Part shown: positions 45,279-54,365 of the stretch, piece after piece
Numbering within the stretch: the stretch's first letter is position 1
How the letters are laid out: each line of letters begins with the position of its first letter
Origin: Ottelia alismoides
Lineage: Eukaryota; Streptophyta; Magnoliopsida; Alismatales; Hydrocharitaceae
Reading direction: 5' to 3'
DNA: 64,000 bases
Assembly: GCA_037367405.1 (NCBI GenBank)
Contig: JAZKJV010011400.1
Coordinates: forward strand, 1,734,501-1,798,500
Position numbers and translations under genes: made by a program
The notes under the pieces: generated by a model
Told to the model about the DNA's origin: nothing
Databases searched by the model: none
What the model saw: the letters and a program-made list of their open reading frames with translations, nothing else

Positions 45279-46403
45279 ATGCGCCGATCTACTAGACTCT
45301 TGGTGGAATCGTTGGAATCTCGCCGATTGCTAGCGGCCGTCAATATTCCAACCAATCTTTCCGGTAGTGCAGGGGCGGTCGTGGCAGCCCCTGTGCAGAT
45401 CGATACGGCCAGCGGCGTGCGGGCGGCCCAGATCCGCATTTCTTACGATACCGATATATTAAATATCACCCCGGAAGCGATTCAAGCCGGCAGCGTTTGG
45501 GCAGGCAATTCGGATACCCAAGTAACCGCCAATGTTGACGACGCGGCGGGCACGATCGTGCTGTTTGTCGCCTCGGCCAACGCCGCCTCGGCGGCCTCCG
45601 GCAGCCTGGCCATTTTGAATTTTACGCTCGCCAGTGGAGCTACTATTGCCGACACCGCCACCTTGAATCTAACCTCGGTAACGCTCAACGAAGGTGCGAT
45701 CACTGTTACACCAGCTCCAGCAGCCGGTGCCGATAGCACCGACGGACTGATCACTGTCAGCGCCACCAGTACCAGTGGTACGATCAGCGGCTTTGTATTT
45801 GCCGACGCCAATCGAAATGGAGTACTCGACGCTGGCGAAGCCATATCTGGCGTGACGATCACTTTGACGAACTCGTCGACTGGTGCTTCGCAGCAGACGA
45901 CTACCGCCAGCGATGGCAGCTATCGTTTTGCCAGTCTGGTTGCCGCCGGATATCGAATTGAAGAAACTCAACCAGCGGCTTTCTTCGAAGGCGGTGTCAA
46001 CACATTAAACGTCCAGTTGACTAGTGGTAATGGTCTGACAAATCAGAACTTTGTCGAAGGCGGATTACAACCGGCAGCTATCTTTACGCGCTTGCGAACA
46101 ACACTGGTGATGCCAGTTGGTTCAACCGCCTGGCAGAATACGATCGCTAGCGCAGTGCAATTCGTAGCGGCCGCCAGCAGCGCGCAAGGCGGTGGTTTCA
46201 TCAGCACGCTCAGCACGCCATCGATCTCTATGCTTGCTAGCGGCAACACGAACAGTGCTAATTCGAATGCCAGTTCACTTCGAGGCGAAGGTGAGTACGT
46301 GGCACCGCCGGTGATGACTGCAGCGGCTGCGCCTTTGACCGATGTCGAAGCTCGTGAGAAACAACGCCTGGCAGCTATTGAGCGCGCCATGTTGGATTTC
46401 TGA
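45279..46403 (+). CDS. LEPR-XLL protein with cohesin-like and SdrD B-like domains
   Basis: 374 aa. The export motif VESLESRRLLAA is at 9-20. Residues about 25-150 resemble a cohesin fold: GVRAAQIRISYDTDILNITP, then DDAAGTIVLFVASANAASAA and SLAILNFTLASGA, matching the strand pattern of type I cohesins. Residues about 168-240 form an SdrD B-like / prealbumin-like domain (GTISGFVFADANRNGVLDAG, ASDGSYRFASL, GYRIEETQP), common in extracellular adhesins. The C-terminal 120 residues are Ala/Ser-rich without a known fold. Secreted or surface-bound. It is transcribed away from the dockerin-bearing 2800-aa gene, suggesting a cohesin-dockerin pair; binding is inference. Confidence 0.82.
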   Translation: MRRSTRLLVESLESRRLLAAVNIPTNLSGSAGAVVAAPVQIDTASGVRAAQIRISYDTDILNITPEAIQAGSVWAGNSDTQVTANVDDAAGTIVLFVASANAASAASGSLAILNFTLASGATIADTATLNLTSVTLNEGAITVTPAPAAGADSTDGLITVSATSTSGTISGFVFADANRNGVLDAGEAISGVTITLTNSSTGASQQTTTASDGSYRFASLVAAGYRIEETQPAAFFEGGVNTLNVQLTSGNGLTNQNFVEGGLQPAAIFTRLRTTLVMPVGSTAWQNTIASAVQFVAAASSAQGGGFISTLSTPSISMLASGNTNSANSNASSLRGEGEYVAPPVMTAAAAPLTDVEAREKQRLAAIERAMLDF

Positions 46404-46540
46404 GACGGCGTTGATCTTGCATGCTGCGATTGAATCGCGCTAGGTTCAACTTGGCGTAAACTGCCATTGCCGCTTACGGGCTTCAGAGCCTAAGAGTATG
46501 AGTCTCTCTTCTCATTACTCGAAAATGTCTGGAGCCAAGG

Positions 46541-47416
46541 ATGGCTGCGAATACTCATCGACTGCGTTGTGAGTTTCTGGAACAGCGACGATTGACCGCC
46601 GCCGATGTTGTAGAAGGCTTGAATATCAGCGTCGCCTCCGATGGGCTGGCTGGGCTGCGCGCAGCCGAGATTCGCTTGAACTATGATCCGCGAGCGCTCA
46701 GCTTGAGCGAGCATGACATACAGGTCGGCCAAGCCTGGGAGGGGACCGCTGGCCTGGTATCCAAGGTGGATGAAGATGCCGGCTCAGTTAACATCTTTCT
46801 GTTCTCAGCTGAGCCGATCACAGCCGATGTTGGTGCGTTAGTCGCTGTCAAGTTCCAAGTGCTTGATTCACTGGCCGCCGATGTAGCTAGTGCTACACTT
46901 TCTCGATTCCAACTCAACGAAGGCGAAATCGAATCCAGTCCGCAGCTCACTCCGGTCGAAATCGATTCGTCAATCAATATTAAATCGTTGGTTGATGATC
47001 GGGCAACCACGCAGACAATCCATCCTGACCCGTCGCCAACCTCTACGCCCGAGCATATCAGCCATCCGCTGTCGGCTGAGGAATTGGAAATCGGTAGCAG
47101 CGCAAGTGCACCTGAAGTTGCTGACCGAGGGCGCAAGAGCGTATCGCCAGAACCATACACGGAGACTGAACCCAGCATTCATCTCGAGGAACTTGCCGCC
47201 GGTGAGAGTCAGCCAACGAAGTTGATTGGCTCGTGCCCAGCCTGGAATGATCAATCTACTGTGGATGTTTCTTGGGCTGAGTACCACTCGCACCGGGACG
47301 TCGGTCCAGCACTACCCACGGCATGGTCGCTGGAATCAAACGAGCCCCTCGTGGCTGACAACTCTCACGCGATAGCGGCCCCGCCGGTTGAGCTCAAGAA
47401 GGGACTCGCGATTTAG
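46541..47416 (+). CDS. LEPR-XLL protein with a cohesin-like domain
   Basis: 291 aa; ATG preceded by GGAG at 6 nt. A shortened LEPR-XLL motif, CEFLEQRRLTAAD, is at 10-22. The cohesin-like part follows (about 23-150): LAGLRAAEIRLNYDPRALSL, then VDEDAGSVNIFLFSAEPITA and GALVAVKFQVLDS, very similar in layout to the gene just upstream (both have the RAAxIRxxYDxxxL strand and the FxLNEGxI close), so the two probably arose by duplication. The C-terminal half is Pro/Ser/Glu-rich and likely disordered. Separated from its paralogue by 137 bp on the same strand. Function beyond likely dockerin binding is unknown. Confidence 0.8.
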   Translation: MAANTHRLRCEFLEQRRLTAADVVEGLNISVASDGLAGLRAAEIRLNYDPRALSLSEHDIQVGQAWEGTAGLVSKVDEDAGSVNIFLFSAEPITADVGALVAVKFQVLDSLAADVASATLSRFQLNEGEIESSPQLTPVEIDSSINIKSLVDDRATTQTIHPDPSPTSTPEHISHPLSAEELEIGSSASAPEVADRGRKSVSPEPYTETEPSIHLEELAAGESQPTKLIGSCPAWNDQSTVDVSWAEYHSHRDVGPALPTAWSLESNEPLVADNSHAIAAPPVELKKGLAI

Positions 47417-47582
47417 TCGTGGGTTGGCCACTGGTGGCTGACTTCATCACCCACGACGGTCTTTACAAGCTGCAGGTCGACCTATCGGTTGCTCTTGATT
47501 CCGATGGCTCCGGCAGGTATTAGCACCAGTTACATTGGTCAGTTAACTGCTAAGGCTTTACCTGCTGCCGACGAGGATCGCT

Positions 47583-48533
47583 GTGAACGATCGACCGCCC
47601 GCTGAAACACTAATCCGTCTGTCGCTGGCGATAGCGATATGCCTGGGCTGTTGGATGAAAGAGCTGGGTCAAGCTTCCGCGCAGGAAGGGTTACCTGTGC
47701 CGCCGGTCATGGGTAACGCCAATGATCCAGTTTCGCTGGCACCGGCAGCGGAGGCTGGTCCACCTGCCGTGGCAGGCACGGGAGGCGCGGATTCTGTGGC
47801 TCTGGCAGGCGAGCCACCGACATTAAGTGCCGCGCTGGATGATGGACCAAAGTGGTACTATCCGTGGAAATGGATTCCGCTGGATGGTTGGGCGAACAGT
47901 GCCGAGTTGGGTATCAATGGCAACAGCGGCAATGCCAATTCGTTCAGTATTCAAGCGGGCACGCGGTTCAAACGCAAGACAGATATAAACTTGTTCGATC
48001 TGCGGCTGACGCATAATCGCACCCAGACCAACGGCGTGGAGCGTCAGAACAATGCGCTGATGTACGCCGATTACGACCGCTATTTTGGCCAGTCGAAGTG
48101 GAGTGGCTTTGTCAAGAATGGCTTGGAATACGATCGCTTTCGAAACTTTGACATTCGCTACAACGTGAACGTGGGTTTGGGATACAGCATCCTGAAGAGT
48201 GACGCCATCAATTTGAAGAGTCGCTTTGGTTCTGGTACATCGCGCGAGTTTGGTGGTCCGGATGACCGTTGGGTGCCTGAAGCCTTATTTGGTGCCGACT
48301 ACGAGCATCAGTGGAACAAGCGGCACAAGTGGATTGCGCGGGTTGATTACTTCCCGGAGTGGGGTGACTTTGCCAACTACCGTATTGTGGCCGACGCGTC
48401 CTGGGAAATGTTGTGGGACGAGGCCGGGAACCTGTCGCTCAAGCTGGGGGCGATCGATCGCTATGATAGCACTCCCAATGGCTTGCAGCCTAACGACCTG
48501 ACCTATTCAATGTTGCTGCTATACAAGTTCTAA
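47583..48533 (+). CDS. DUF481 (YdiY-like) outer-membrane protein
   Basis: 316 aa from the GTG at 47583, with GAGG 6 nt before it. A signal peptide (LIRLSLAIAICLGCW...GQASA) is followed by an Ala/Pro-rich stretch, then the DUF481 barrel: WANSAELGINGNSGNANSFS, FDLRLTHNRTQTNGVERQNN, YDRYFGQSKWSGFVKNGLEY, FGADYEHQWNKRHKWIARVD and terminal YSMLLLYKF. The alternating strands and aromatic last residue are typical of outer-membrane barrels of this salt-induced/YdiY family. The stop TAA overlaps the ATG of the next gene (TAATG), implying translational coupling. Confidence 0.85.
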   Translation: MNDRPPAETLIRLSLAIAICLGCWMKELGQASAQEGLPVPPVMGNANDPVSLAPAAEAGPPAVAGTGGADSVALAGEPPTLSAALDDGPKWYYPWKWIPLDGWANSAELGINGNSGNANSFSIQAGTRFKRKTDINLFDLRLTHNRTQTNGVERQNNALMYADYDRYFGQSKWSGFVKNGLEYDRFRNFDIRYNVNVGLGYSILKSDAINLKSRFGSGTSREFGGPDDRWVPEALFGADYEHQWNKRHKWIARVDYFPEWGDFANYRIVADASWEMLWDEAGNLSLKLGAIDRYDSTPNGLQPNDLTYSMLLLYKF

Positions 48534-49048
48534 TGCGGCTTATGCCCAAACTAGACCTTATCAAAAAATCGCTGCCGCTGGACAAAGCGTTAAGGCATTT
48601 GATTGAAGCGGCTCCGACGATGCCCATTGACGCCGGATCGACCGACCGGGCGACCGCTGACGCTCTGGAGAGTTGGCTGGCCACTGGTCCAGCGATCAAG
48701 AAAAGTTGCCTTGCCGGTCTATGGCTGCTGGCTGGCGACTTGGATAGGTCGCATCGATTCAGTCAGGATATTGAGACCCCTGAAGGCTCTTACTGGCACA
48801 GCATCATGCATCGGCGCGAGGGGGACTACGCCAACGCCACGTACTGGATGAGCCGAGTAGGGGACGAGCACTGGGTAAGTCGTGCGCTGGCTTCGCGTCA
48901 TCTGGACTACACCGGCCCGTTTGCATTCATTGACTGGATAGAAAGGGCTAGCCTGACCGGTGCTGGCTGGCACAGTGTCATCGAGCGAATCCAGTGGCTT
49001 GAGTGGCAACTTCTCTTCGAGCACTGCTGGCTCGACGCCCAACACTAA
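48533..49048 (+). CDS. hypothetical protein coupled to the DUF481 gene
   Basis: 171 aa. The ATG at 48533 shares its A with the stop of the DUF481 gene. No signal peptide or membrane helix. A central segment, SYWHSIMHRREGDYANATYW followed by MSRVGDEHW, is the recognisable core of a conserved-looking planctomycete/PVC hypothetical family (an HRREGDYxNAxYWxxRVG pattern); the C-terminus is Trp-rich (IERIQWLEWQLLFEHCWLDA). Probably cytosolic and helical. Function unknown; coupling suggests co-production with the barrel protein. Confidence 0.75.
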   Translation: MRLMPKLDLIKKSLPLDKALRHLIEAAPTMPIDAGSTDRATADALESWLATGPAIKKSCLAGLWLLAGDLDRSHRFSQDIETPEGSYWHSIMHRREGDYANATYWMSRVGDEHWVSRALASRHLDYTGPFAFIDWIERASLTGAGWHSVIERIQWLEWQLLFEHCWLDAQH

Positions 49049-49118
49049 GCCTGTCGCTGGCATTCCCCGCCTACGCCCTTGATTTACTAGCATTGCCTTG
49101 GCATCGCCCGAATGCGAA

Positions 49119-49333
49119 GGGTGTGTCCCCATCCGCAATTGCTAGCATTGCCACCTGCCAGCCCGAATGCGCAGGGTGTGTCCCCGTTCTTGCTGGATTT
49201 GCTAGCATTACCTCGGCATCACCAAAGGCCCAGGGTGTGTCCCCGCTTTTTATTGCTGGCATTGCGGCGGCCGCGTGAGCCAGCGCAGGGTGTGTCCCCG
49301 CGCGGCGATGGTTTGCTAGCATTGCGGTAGCAC
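49119..49333. repeat. four interspersed GGGTGTGTCCCC / TTGCTAGCATTGC units
   Basis: GGGTGTGTCCCC (reverse GGGGACACACCC) occurs at 49119, 49174, 49233 and 49288, spaced 55-59 bp, each followed by a variable stretch and a copy of (T)TGCTAGCATTGC or a close variant (one TTGCTGGCATTGC). It fills the intergenic region before the heme-binding gene. Apparent ORFs across it are repeat artefacts. Confidence 0.85.
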
Positions 49334-49471
49334 TCCGCGGCTGCCAATGAGATCTCATCGGGCGCAGGCTGATCTTGACGAGGATGATTCAGTTTTGGTA
49401 GGTAGCTCAGCGTGTAGAAGGATCTGGATCGCATAATCTTCTCCGATGCATTGCTTACCGAGGTTGTCGAA

Positions 49472-52400
49472 ATGGATTTTGATGCGGAACGCGCTGCCGT
49501 TACCTCTTCTGGCAGATGCCACTCAGGCAGATCAATCCTGCCAGCTCGCAAGGGCTTCGGGCCCAAATGGCTTGCTGGACTTGTGCTAGCAATGGTGCTT
49601 GGCTCGGCTACCTCACCGCTGCTGGCTCGCGAAGCCCAGTGGGTCTGGTCGCCTGAGCATCCGCGCGGCACCGCTCCAGAAGGCGACTGCTTCTTCCGCA
49701 AACTGCTGCAAGCCCCCGAAATCGAGCAAGCTTCGATCACCATCACCAGCGATGATCGCTACGAACTATGGGTCAACGGCCGACGCATCGGCAATGGCCA
49801 GTCGATCAAGCAGATGGAGAATTACGATATCTCGCGTTTGCTGGTCGTCGGCCGCAACGTGATCGCAGTCAGAGTCACCAACGTAGCCGCCGGACCAGCC
49901 GCATTGGCTGCCCGCGTTCTCATCAAGCCCAAAGGCGGCAGTTGGCTGAGCTACTCGACCGACAAGAGCTGGAAGACTGCCCTCGATGCCGTCCCTCAGT
50001 GGCAAACAGTCAACTTCAACGACGCGCGCTGGAAAGCCGCCCAAGAGTTCGGCACACTCGGCGAAACAGCTCCCTGGGATCGTCGCGAGGAAGTCGCTCG
50101 CGAAGAAACCAGCCAAAACGAACGCTTCCGTGTAGGCTCCGAATTCGCCGTCCAGGAAGTCATGAACAACGAACAAACAGGCTCGCTAACCTGCATGGCC
50201 TTCAACGAGTTTGGCCACATCATCGCAGCCCAGGAAGGCGGACCGCTTCTGCTGATCTACGACACGGATAAAGATGACAAGTTCGACAAGGTCCGCAATT
50301 ACTGCGACCTGGTCAAGAACGTCCAAGGCATCCTGCCTTTGAACGGTGATGTGTATGTGACCGGCGAAGGAGAGCAGGGGGCTGGCATCTATCGTCTGCG
50401 CGACGAAGATCGCAACGGATCATTAGAACGAGCCGACCGCCTGGTGGCCTTCAAAGGCCAAAATGGCGAACACGCAGCGCACGGCTTGGCGCTCGGCCCC
50501 GAAGGCATGATCTACTGCGTGCTGGGCAATCACACCCAGTACGCCGGTCAATATGCGCCCACCAGTCCCTATCGCTATTACTACGAAGGCGACCTGGTCG
50601 GCCCACGTATGGAAGATCCAGGTGGACATGCCGCCGGCATCAAAGCACCCGGCGGAGCCATCATCCGCTCCGATCTGGAAGGCAAAAAGGTCGAGCTGGT
50701 CGCCGGTGGTCTGCGCAACGCCTACGACCTCGTGTTTCACACCAGCGGTTCATTGCTGGTTCACGATAGCGACATGGAAGCCGATATCGGCACAACCTGG
50801 TATCGACCAACCAGCTTGTTCGAGATCGTCGAAGGCGGTGAGTATGGATGGCGAAGCGGTTGGGCACAGTGGCCCGGCTACTATACCGATCGCCTGCCAA
50901 CGTTATTGGAAACGGGCCGAGGCTCGCCAACCGGCGCAGTCTGCTACGATCACTTCGCTTTCCCACAACGCTACCACGGCTGCCTGTTTCTGGCCGACTG
51001 GTCCGAAGGCCGAATTCTCTCGGTCAAATTGCAAAACAACGGCGCCGGCCATCAGGCTCAAGCCGAAGTTTTCTTGCAAGGCCAGCCACTAAATGTTACC
51101 GATCTGACCATTGCTAAAGATGGCAGCATGTACTTTTGCACTGGTGGCCGTGGCACCTCCGGCGGCATCTATCGCGTGCAGTGGAAAGGTACTATCCCCT
51201 CATCGATAAAAGATCTCGGTACCGGCATCGCCCGCGCCGTCCGCCAGCCCCAGCCCTCGGCACCGTGGGCCCGTCAGGAACTGGCTACGCTCAAAGAAGA
51301 ACTGGGCAGCAGTTGGAGCCAATTGATCGCGGGCGTGGCCTACAGCAATGAGAACCCTGCCAAGTATCGCCTCCGCGCGATGGATCTGATGCAACTGTTT
51401 GGTCCTTCGCTGACCACCGACATGCTTCTGGAGCTGGCCAAGTCGAAAAATGAACTGGTCCGCGCGCGCTCCATCCAGCTGATGGCCGCGCATAAAGACA
51501 CTCAGAGCGTAATCCCTCGCATCCAAGAAATGGTTTCCGACAGCGATCCACGCGTCCAGCGCGCCGCCTGCGAAGCCCTGCTGCGTTTGGATGCACCACC
51601 GGAACTGGACACGCTCTTGCCTCTGCTGGCTAGCGATGACCGCTACCTGGTTTGGGGCGCCCGCCGACTGCTGGAACGCATTCCACCAGCCAACTGGAAG
51701 GAACGCTTACTACAAGATGAAAACCAGCGCCTGGTGGCTCAAGGTGGCTTGGCGCTGATGATCGCTGAACCCACACCTGAAAATGGACGCCTGGTCATCG
51801 ACGCAGTCAGTCGCACCCTCAAAGGCTTTGTCAGCGATCGCAACTTGAACGACCTGCTGCGCGTCTCTCAAGTCGCTCTGCATCGCACCAACTTGACCGC
51901 TCAAGACTTGCCCGAGTTCACCGATCAACTTATTCAAGAGTTTCCCATCGGCGAACCGCTGCTCAATCGCGAACTGTTCCGCTTGTTGACTTATCTCAAC
52001 GCTGAACAAGTCATCGACGAAGCCATCACTTTCTTGCAGAGTGACGCCGACCTGGCTGAACGCGTTCATGTCGGTATGCACCTCAAGTACTTCCAACACA
52101 AATGGAATGCGGCCGAGCGCTTTGCTTTGGTCAAGTTCTACGAAGAATCTCAACTGGCCGAAGGTGGCAGCAGTTATCCGCTGTATATCATGCATGCAGC
52201 TCGCGACGTCTGTCAGGACCTGCCGCTGGATGAAGCTCGCATCTTTGTCTCCGAGGGTGACAAGTGGCCCAATGCCGCGCTGGTCTCGCTCTATCGTTTC
52301 CCCGAAAAGCTGACCGACAGCGATTTGCAACTCTTGCGTCAACTCGATCAAAAGCTGGAAGGCGAAGGCTTCGAAGGCGACCAGTACAAACGACTGCGAA

Positions 52401-53356
52401 CCGGGATCGTCGCCTTGCTCTCGCAAAGCGCCGACGAACAATCAATGCAGTACTTGCGTTCGGCCTGGCTGCGCAGCCCCGATCGACGTCAGGCCATCGC
52501 CCTGGGCCTGGCTCAACAACCCGGCGGCGAGAACTGGGACTACCTTATTCGCAGTCTGCCTAACCTGGAAACCTATGCCACCAGCGAAGTGATGAACGCG
52601 CTGCGCACGGTGGATGTCGCCGCTGATGACCCCGAAGCCTTCCGCGAAGTCATCCTGCATGGCTTGCGCATGGAGCAAGAGGGCAACAGCAGCCAGCCAG
52701 CCCTGAAACTCCTGGAACATTGGACAGGCAACGAGTTCCCGGCAAGCAAAGACAAGAGTGTCAGCTCAATGGCACCTTGGCAAGAATGGTTTGCTGAAAC
52801 GTATCCCAATAAACTCGAAGCCGTTCTACCGATCGTTCCCACCGGCGCCCGCTGGAACCTGGAAACGCTGGTCGAGTACTTCAACTCCAATGAAGGCAAG
52901 TCCGGCAATAGTGAGAAAGGTCGTATCGCTTTCGAAAAAGCTCGCTGCGTCAGTTGCCATCGCTTCGGTTCCACCGGCAAACAAGTCGGACCAGACTTGA
53001 CCGCCGTCGCTAAACGCTTCACTCGCAAAGAAGTCCTCGAATCGGTCCTGTTCCCCTCACACGTAATCAGCGACCAATATGCAGCTCGCCGCGTCCTGAC
53101 GGCCTCCGGCAGTGTGCACAACGGACTGGTCACCCGCAAGAGCGATGGCAGCCTGATCGTGCGCGACAGCGACCTGGCCGAACACATCGTCTCCGAAGAA
53201 GATATCGAAGAGATCGTGCCCAGCAAAGTTTCGATGATGCCCTCCGGCTTGTTCGATTCGCTCTCGGCCGAAGAGATCCGCGATATGTTCGCTTACATGG
53301 GCTTTGTGCCAACCCAAGTGGCCGAAAAGCCTGGCAAGGCGGCCACTGTCCGCTAA
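49472..53356 (+). CDS. PVC-type heme-binding, dehydrogenase-like secreted protein with HEAT repeats
   Basis: 1294 aa from the ATG at 49472 (GAGG 8 nt upstream; a TTG 7 codons earlier is less likely). A long n-region and hydrophobic WLAGLVLAMVLGSATSPLLA form the export signal. Next, a galactose-binding-like domain (about 55-190, ITSDDRYELWVNGRRIGNG), a sorbosone-dehydrogenase-like beta-propeller (about 200-570, with HAAHGLALGPEGMIYCVLGN and DPGGHAAGIKAPGGAIIRSD), HEAT repeats (about 600-1060), and a C-terminal heme-binding domain with CVSCH near 1158-1162 (GRIAFEKARCVSCHRFGSTG, then VGPDLTAVAKRF). This architecture is a hallmark of planctomycete/verrucomicrobial membrane-bound dehydrogenases. 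Likely oxidises an external sugar or alcohol and passes electrons to the covalent heme. Substrate unknown. Confidence 0.9.
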   Translation: MDFDAERAAVTSSGRCHSGRSILPARKGFGPKWLAGLVLAMVLGSATSPLLAREAQWVWSPEHPRGTAPEGDCFFRKLLQAPEIEQASITITSDDRYELWVNGRRIGNGQSIKQMENYDISRLLVVGRNVIAVRVTNVAAGPAALAARVLIKPKGGSWLSYSTDKSWKTALDAVPQWQTVNFNDARWKAAQEFGTLGETAPWDRREEVAREETSQNERFRVGSEFAVQEVMNNEQTGSLTCMAFNEFGHIIAAQEGGPLLLIYDTDKDDKFDKVRNYCDLVKNVQGILPLNGDVYVTGEGEQGAGIYRLRDEDRNGSLERADRLVAFKGQNGEHAAHGLALGPEGMIYCVLGNHTQYAGQYAPTSPYRYYYEGDLVGPRMEDPGGHAAGIKAPGGAIIRSDLEGKKVELVAGGLRNAYDLVFHTSGSLLVHDSDMEADIGTTWYRPTSLFEIVEGGEYGWRSGWAQWPGYYTDRLPTLLETGRGSPTGAVCYDHFAFPQRYHGCLFLADWSEGRILSVKLQNNGAGHQAQAEVFLQGQPLNVTDLTIAKDGSMYFCTGGRGTSGGIYRVQWKGTIPSSIKDLGTGIARAVRQPQPSAPWARQELATLKEELGSSWSQLIAGVAYSNENPAKYRLRAMDLMQLFGPSLTTDMLLELAKSKNELVRARSIQLMAAHKDTQSVIPRIQEMVSDSDPRVQRAACEALLRLDAPPELDTLLPLLASDDRYLVWGARRLLERIPPANWKERLLQDENQRLVAQGGLALMIAEPTPENGRLVIDAVSRTLKGFVSDRNLNDLLRVSQVALHRTNLTAQDLPEFTDQLIQEFPIGEPLLNRELFRLLTYLNAEQVIDEAITFLQSDADLAERVHVGMHLKYFQHKWNAAERFALVKFYEESQLAEGGSSYPLYIMHAARDVCQDLPLDEARIFVSEGDKWPNAALVSLYRFPEKLTDSDLQLLRQLDQKLEGEGFEGDQYKRLRTGIVALLSQSADEQSMQYLRSAWLRSPDRRQAIALGLAQQPGGENWDYLIRSLPNLETYATSEVMNALRTVDVAADDPEAFREVILHGLRMEQEGNSSQPALKLLEHWTGNEFPASKDKSVSSMAPWQEWFAETYPNKLEAVLPIVPTGARWNLETLVEYFNSNEGKSGNSEKGRIAFEKARCVSCHRFGSTGKQVGPDLTAVAKRFTRKEVLESVLFPSHVISDQYAARRVLTASGSVHNGLVTRKSDGSLIVRDSDLAEHIVSEEDIEEIVPSKVSMMPSGLFDSLSAEEIRDMFAYMGFVPTQVAEKPGKAATVR

Positions 53357-53438
53357 GACACGGCCTACCCATAACTGCCGAACTTATATTGACTGAGCCA
53401 ATGAGTTTTTTCGACAGACCAGCCAATGGCTTGCCAGT

Positions 53439-53463
53439 CCACCAGCTGGCTGGTGGCGGCTAC
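53439..53463 (-). repeat. single GTAG palindrome
   Basis: Minus strand: GTAG, CCG, then CCACCAGC-CA-GCTGGTGG, a perfect 8-bp stem. Shares GCCAGTCCACCAGCTGGC with the copy at 53549. Confidence 0.6.
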
Positions 53464-53548
53464 CTGACGTGCCTGATTGACGCTCGACTAAAGGGACGAT
53501 CGACCAACTGGCGATCGCATAAGGGGTGATCGCCTAAGGGGTGCCAGT

Positions 53549-53572
53549 CCACCAGCTGGCGATGGTGGCTAC
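53549..53572 (-). repeat. single GTAG palindrome, second copy
   Basis: Minus strand: GTAG followed by CCACCA-TCGCCAGC-TGGTGG. Same orientation as the copy at 53439; between them lie short repeats of AAGGGGTG(AT/CC) type. The 326-bp interval 53357-53682 otherwise holds the gpx promoter and no gene. Confidence 0.5.
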
Positions 53573-53628
53573 GGGCCAAAGCAGGCTGGCCCCCTTGATT
53601 CTGAGTGCCACCGCCCGGGGAACCGCGG

Positions 53629-53634
53629 TATAAT
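53629..53634 (+). promoter_or_regulatory. candidate -10 element of the glutathione peroxidase gene
   Basis: A perfect TATAAT, 48 nt before the ATG. The best -35 partner at 17-18 bp is only GTGCCA (53605-53610), a partial match, so the promoter is plausible but not proved. Confidence 0.45.
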
Positions 53635-53682
53635 GTGGGGATCGATGTCTGTTCATTCCTTCACCACAGAGGTACGAATTCC

Positions 53683-54282
53683 ATGGCAACTACCCTAGCC
53701 AGACGGGCGTTGGGCGTAATCAATTCGGGGCTGATCCTGGGCGTATGTGCACTTGCAATGGCGAGTTCTGCAATGGCTGAAGACAAAGTGCCAGCAGCGC
53801 TGGCGTTCAAAGTGGAATCGCTCGCCGGCAAACCGGTTGAACTGAAGCAGTATGCCGGAAAGGTTGTGCTCGTGGTCAACGTCGCCAGCCAATGCGGCTT
53901 GACTCCCCAGTACGAAGACCTGCAAAAGATTTATGAAAAGTACAAAGACAAAGGCCTGGTCGTCTTGGGCTTCCCCTGCAACCAATTCGGCAAGCAAGAG
54001 CCAGGTTCGCCCGAAGAGATCTCCGAGTTCTGCACCAAGAACTACGGCGTGACCTTCGACATGTTCCAAAAGGTCGACGTCAATGGCGACAAAGCTTGTG
54101 ATCTCTACAAATACCTGACCAGCCTGGAAACCAAACCTGCCGGCAAAGGCAAGATTTCTTGGAACTTTGAAAAATTCTTGATCGGTCGCGACGGCCAGGT
54201 GATCGCCCGCTTTGCACCTCGCACTACTCCAGATGCCAAAGAAGTGATCGAAGCCATCGAACAGGCGCTGGCCGCCAAATAA
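53683..54282 (+). CDS. glutathione peroxidase family protein, exported
   Basis: 199 aa from the ATG at 53683 (AGAGG 10 nt upstream). Signal peptide NSGLILGVCALAMASSAMA, so it works in the periplasm. The catalytic tetrad is present: Cys71 in NVASQCGLT, Gln105 in NQFGKQEPG, and Trp160-Asn161 in KISWNFEKFL; the active residue is Cys, not selenocysteine. It reduces peroxides, usually with thioredoxin-like donors in bacteria. Followed by a strong hairpin, so probably a single-gene transcript. Confidence 0.93.
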   Translation: MATTLARRALGVINSGLILGVCALAMASSAMAEDKVPAALAFKVESLAGKPVELKQYAGKVVLVVNVASQCGLTPQYEDLQKIYEKYKDKGLVVLGFPCNQFGKQEPGSPEEISEFCTKNYGVTFDMFQKVDVNGDKACDLYKYLTSLETKPAGKGKISWNFEKFLIGRDGQVIARFAPRTTPDAKEVIEAIEQALAAK

Positions 54283-54301
54283 ATCCAGCCAACGTTTCGT
54301 G

Positions 54302-54334
54302 AGCTCTGCGCGCCAATGACCGGCGCGCGGAGCT
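54302..54334 (+). terminator. stem-loop after glutathione peroxidase
   Basis: AGCTCTGCGCGCC pairs with GGCGCGCGGAGCT (13 bp, one T-G wobble; loop AATGACC). Starts 20 nt past the stop. Followed by TGCTTGC rather than a long T-run. Confidence 0.6.
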
Positions 54335-54365
54335 TGCTTGCAAACCGACGAGGAGGGAGCGATCG

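Noticed and set aside
49119..49333. Possible CRISPR array (short boxes at 55-59-bp spacing)
   Set aside because: The conserved box is only about 12 bp, a second box lies inside the would-be spacers, copies are inexact, and no cas gene is in the window.
49003..49358. Small ORFs on both strands rich in GTHP/GDTP and MLAN motifs
   Set aside because: They are translations of the intergenic repeat block; repeated peptides come from the DNA repeat, with no ribosome binding site or fold.
53595..53600. TTGATT as -35 of the gpx promoter
   Set aside because: 28 bp from the TATAAT, too far for a sigma-70 promoter.
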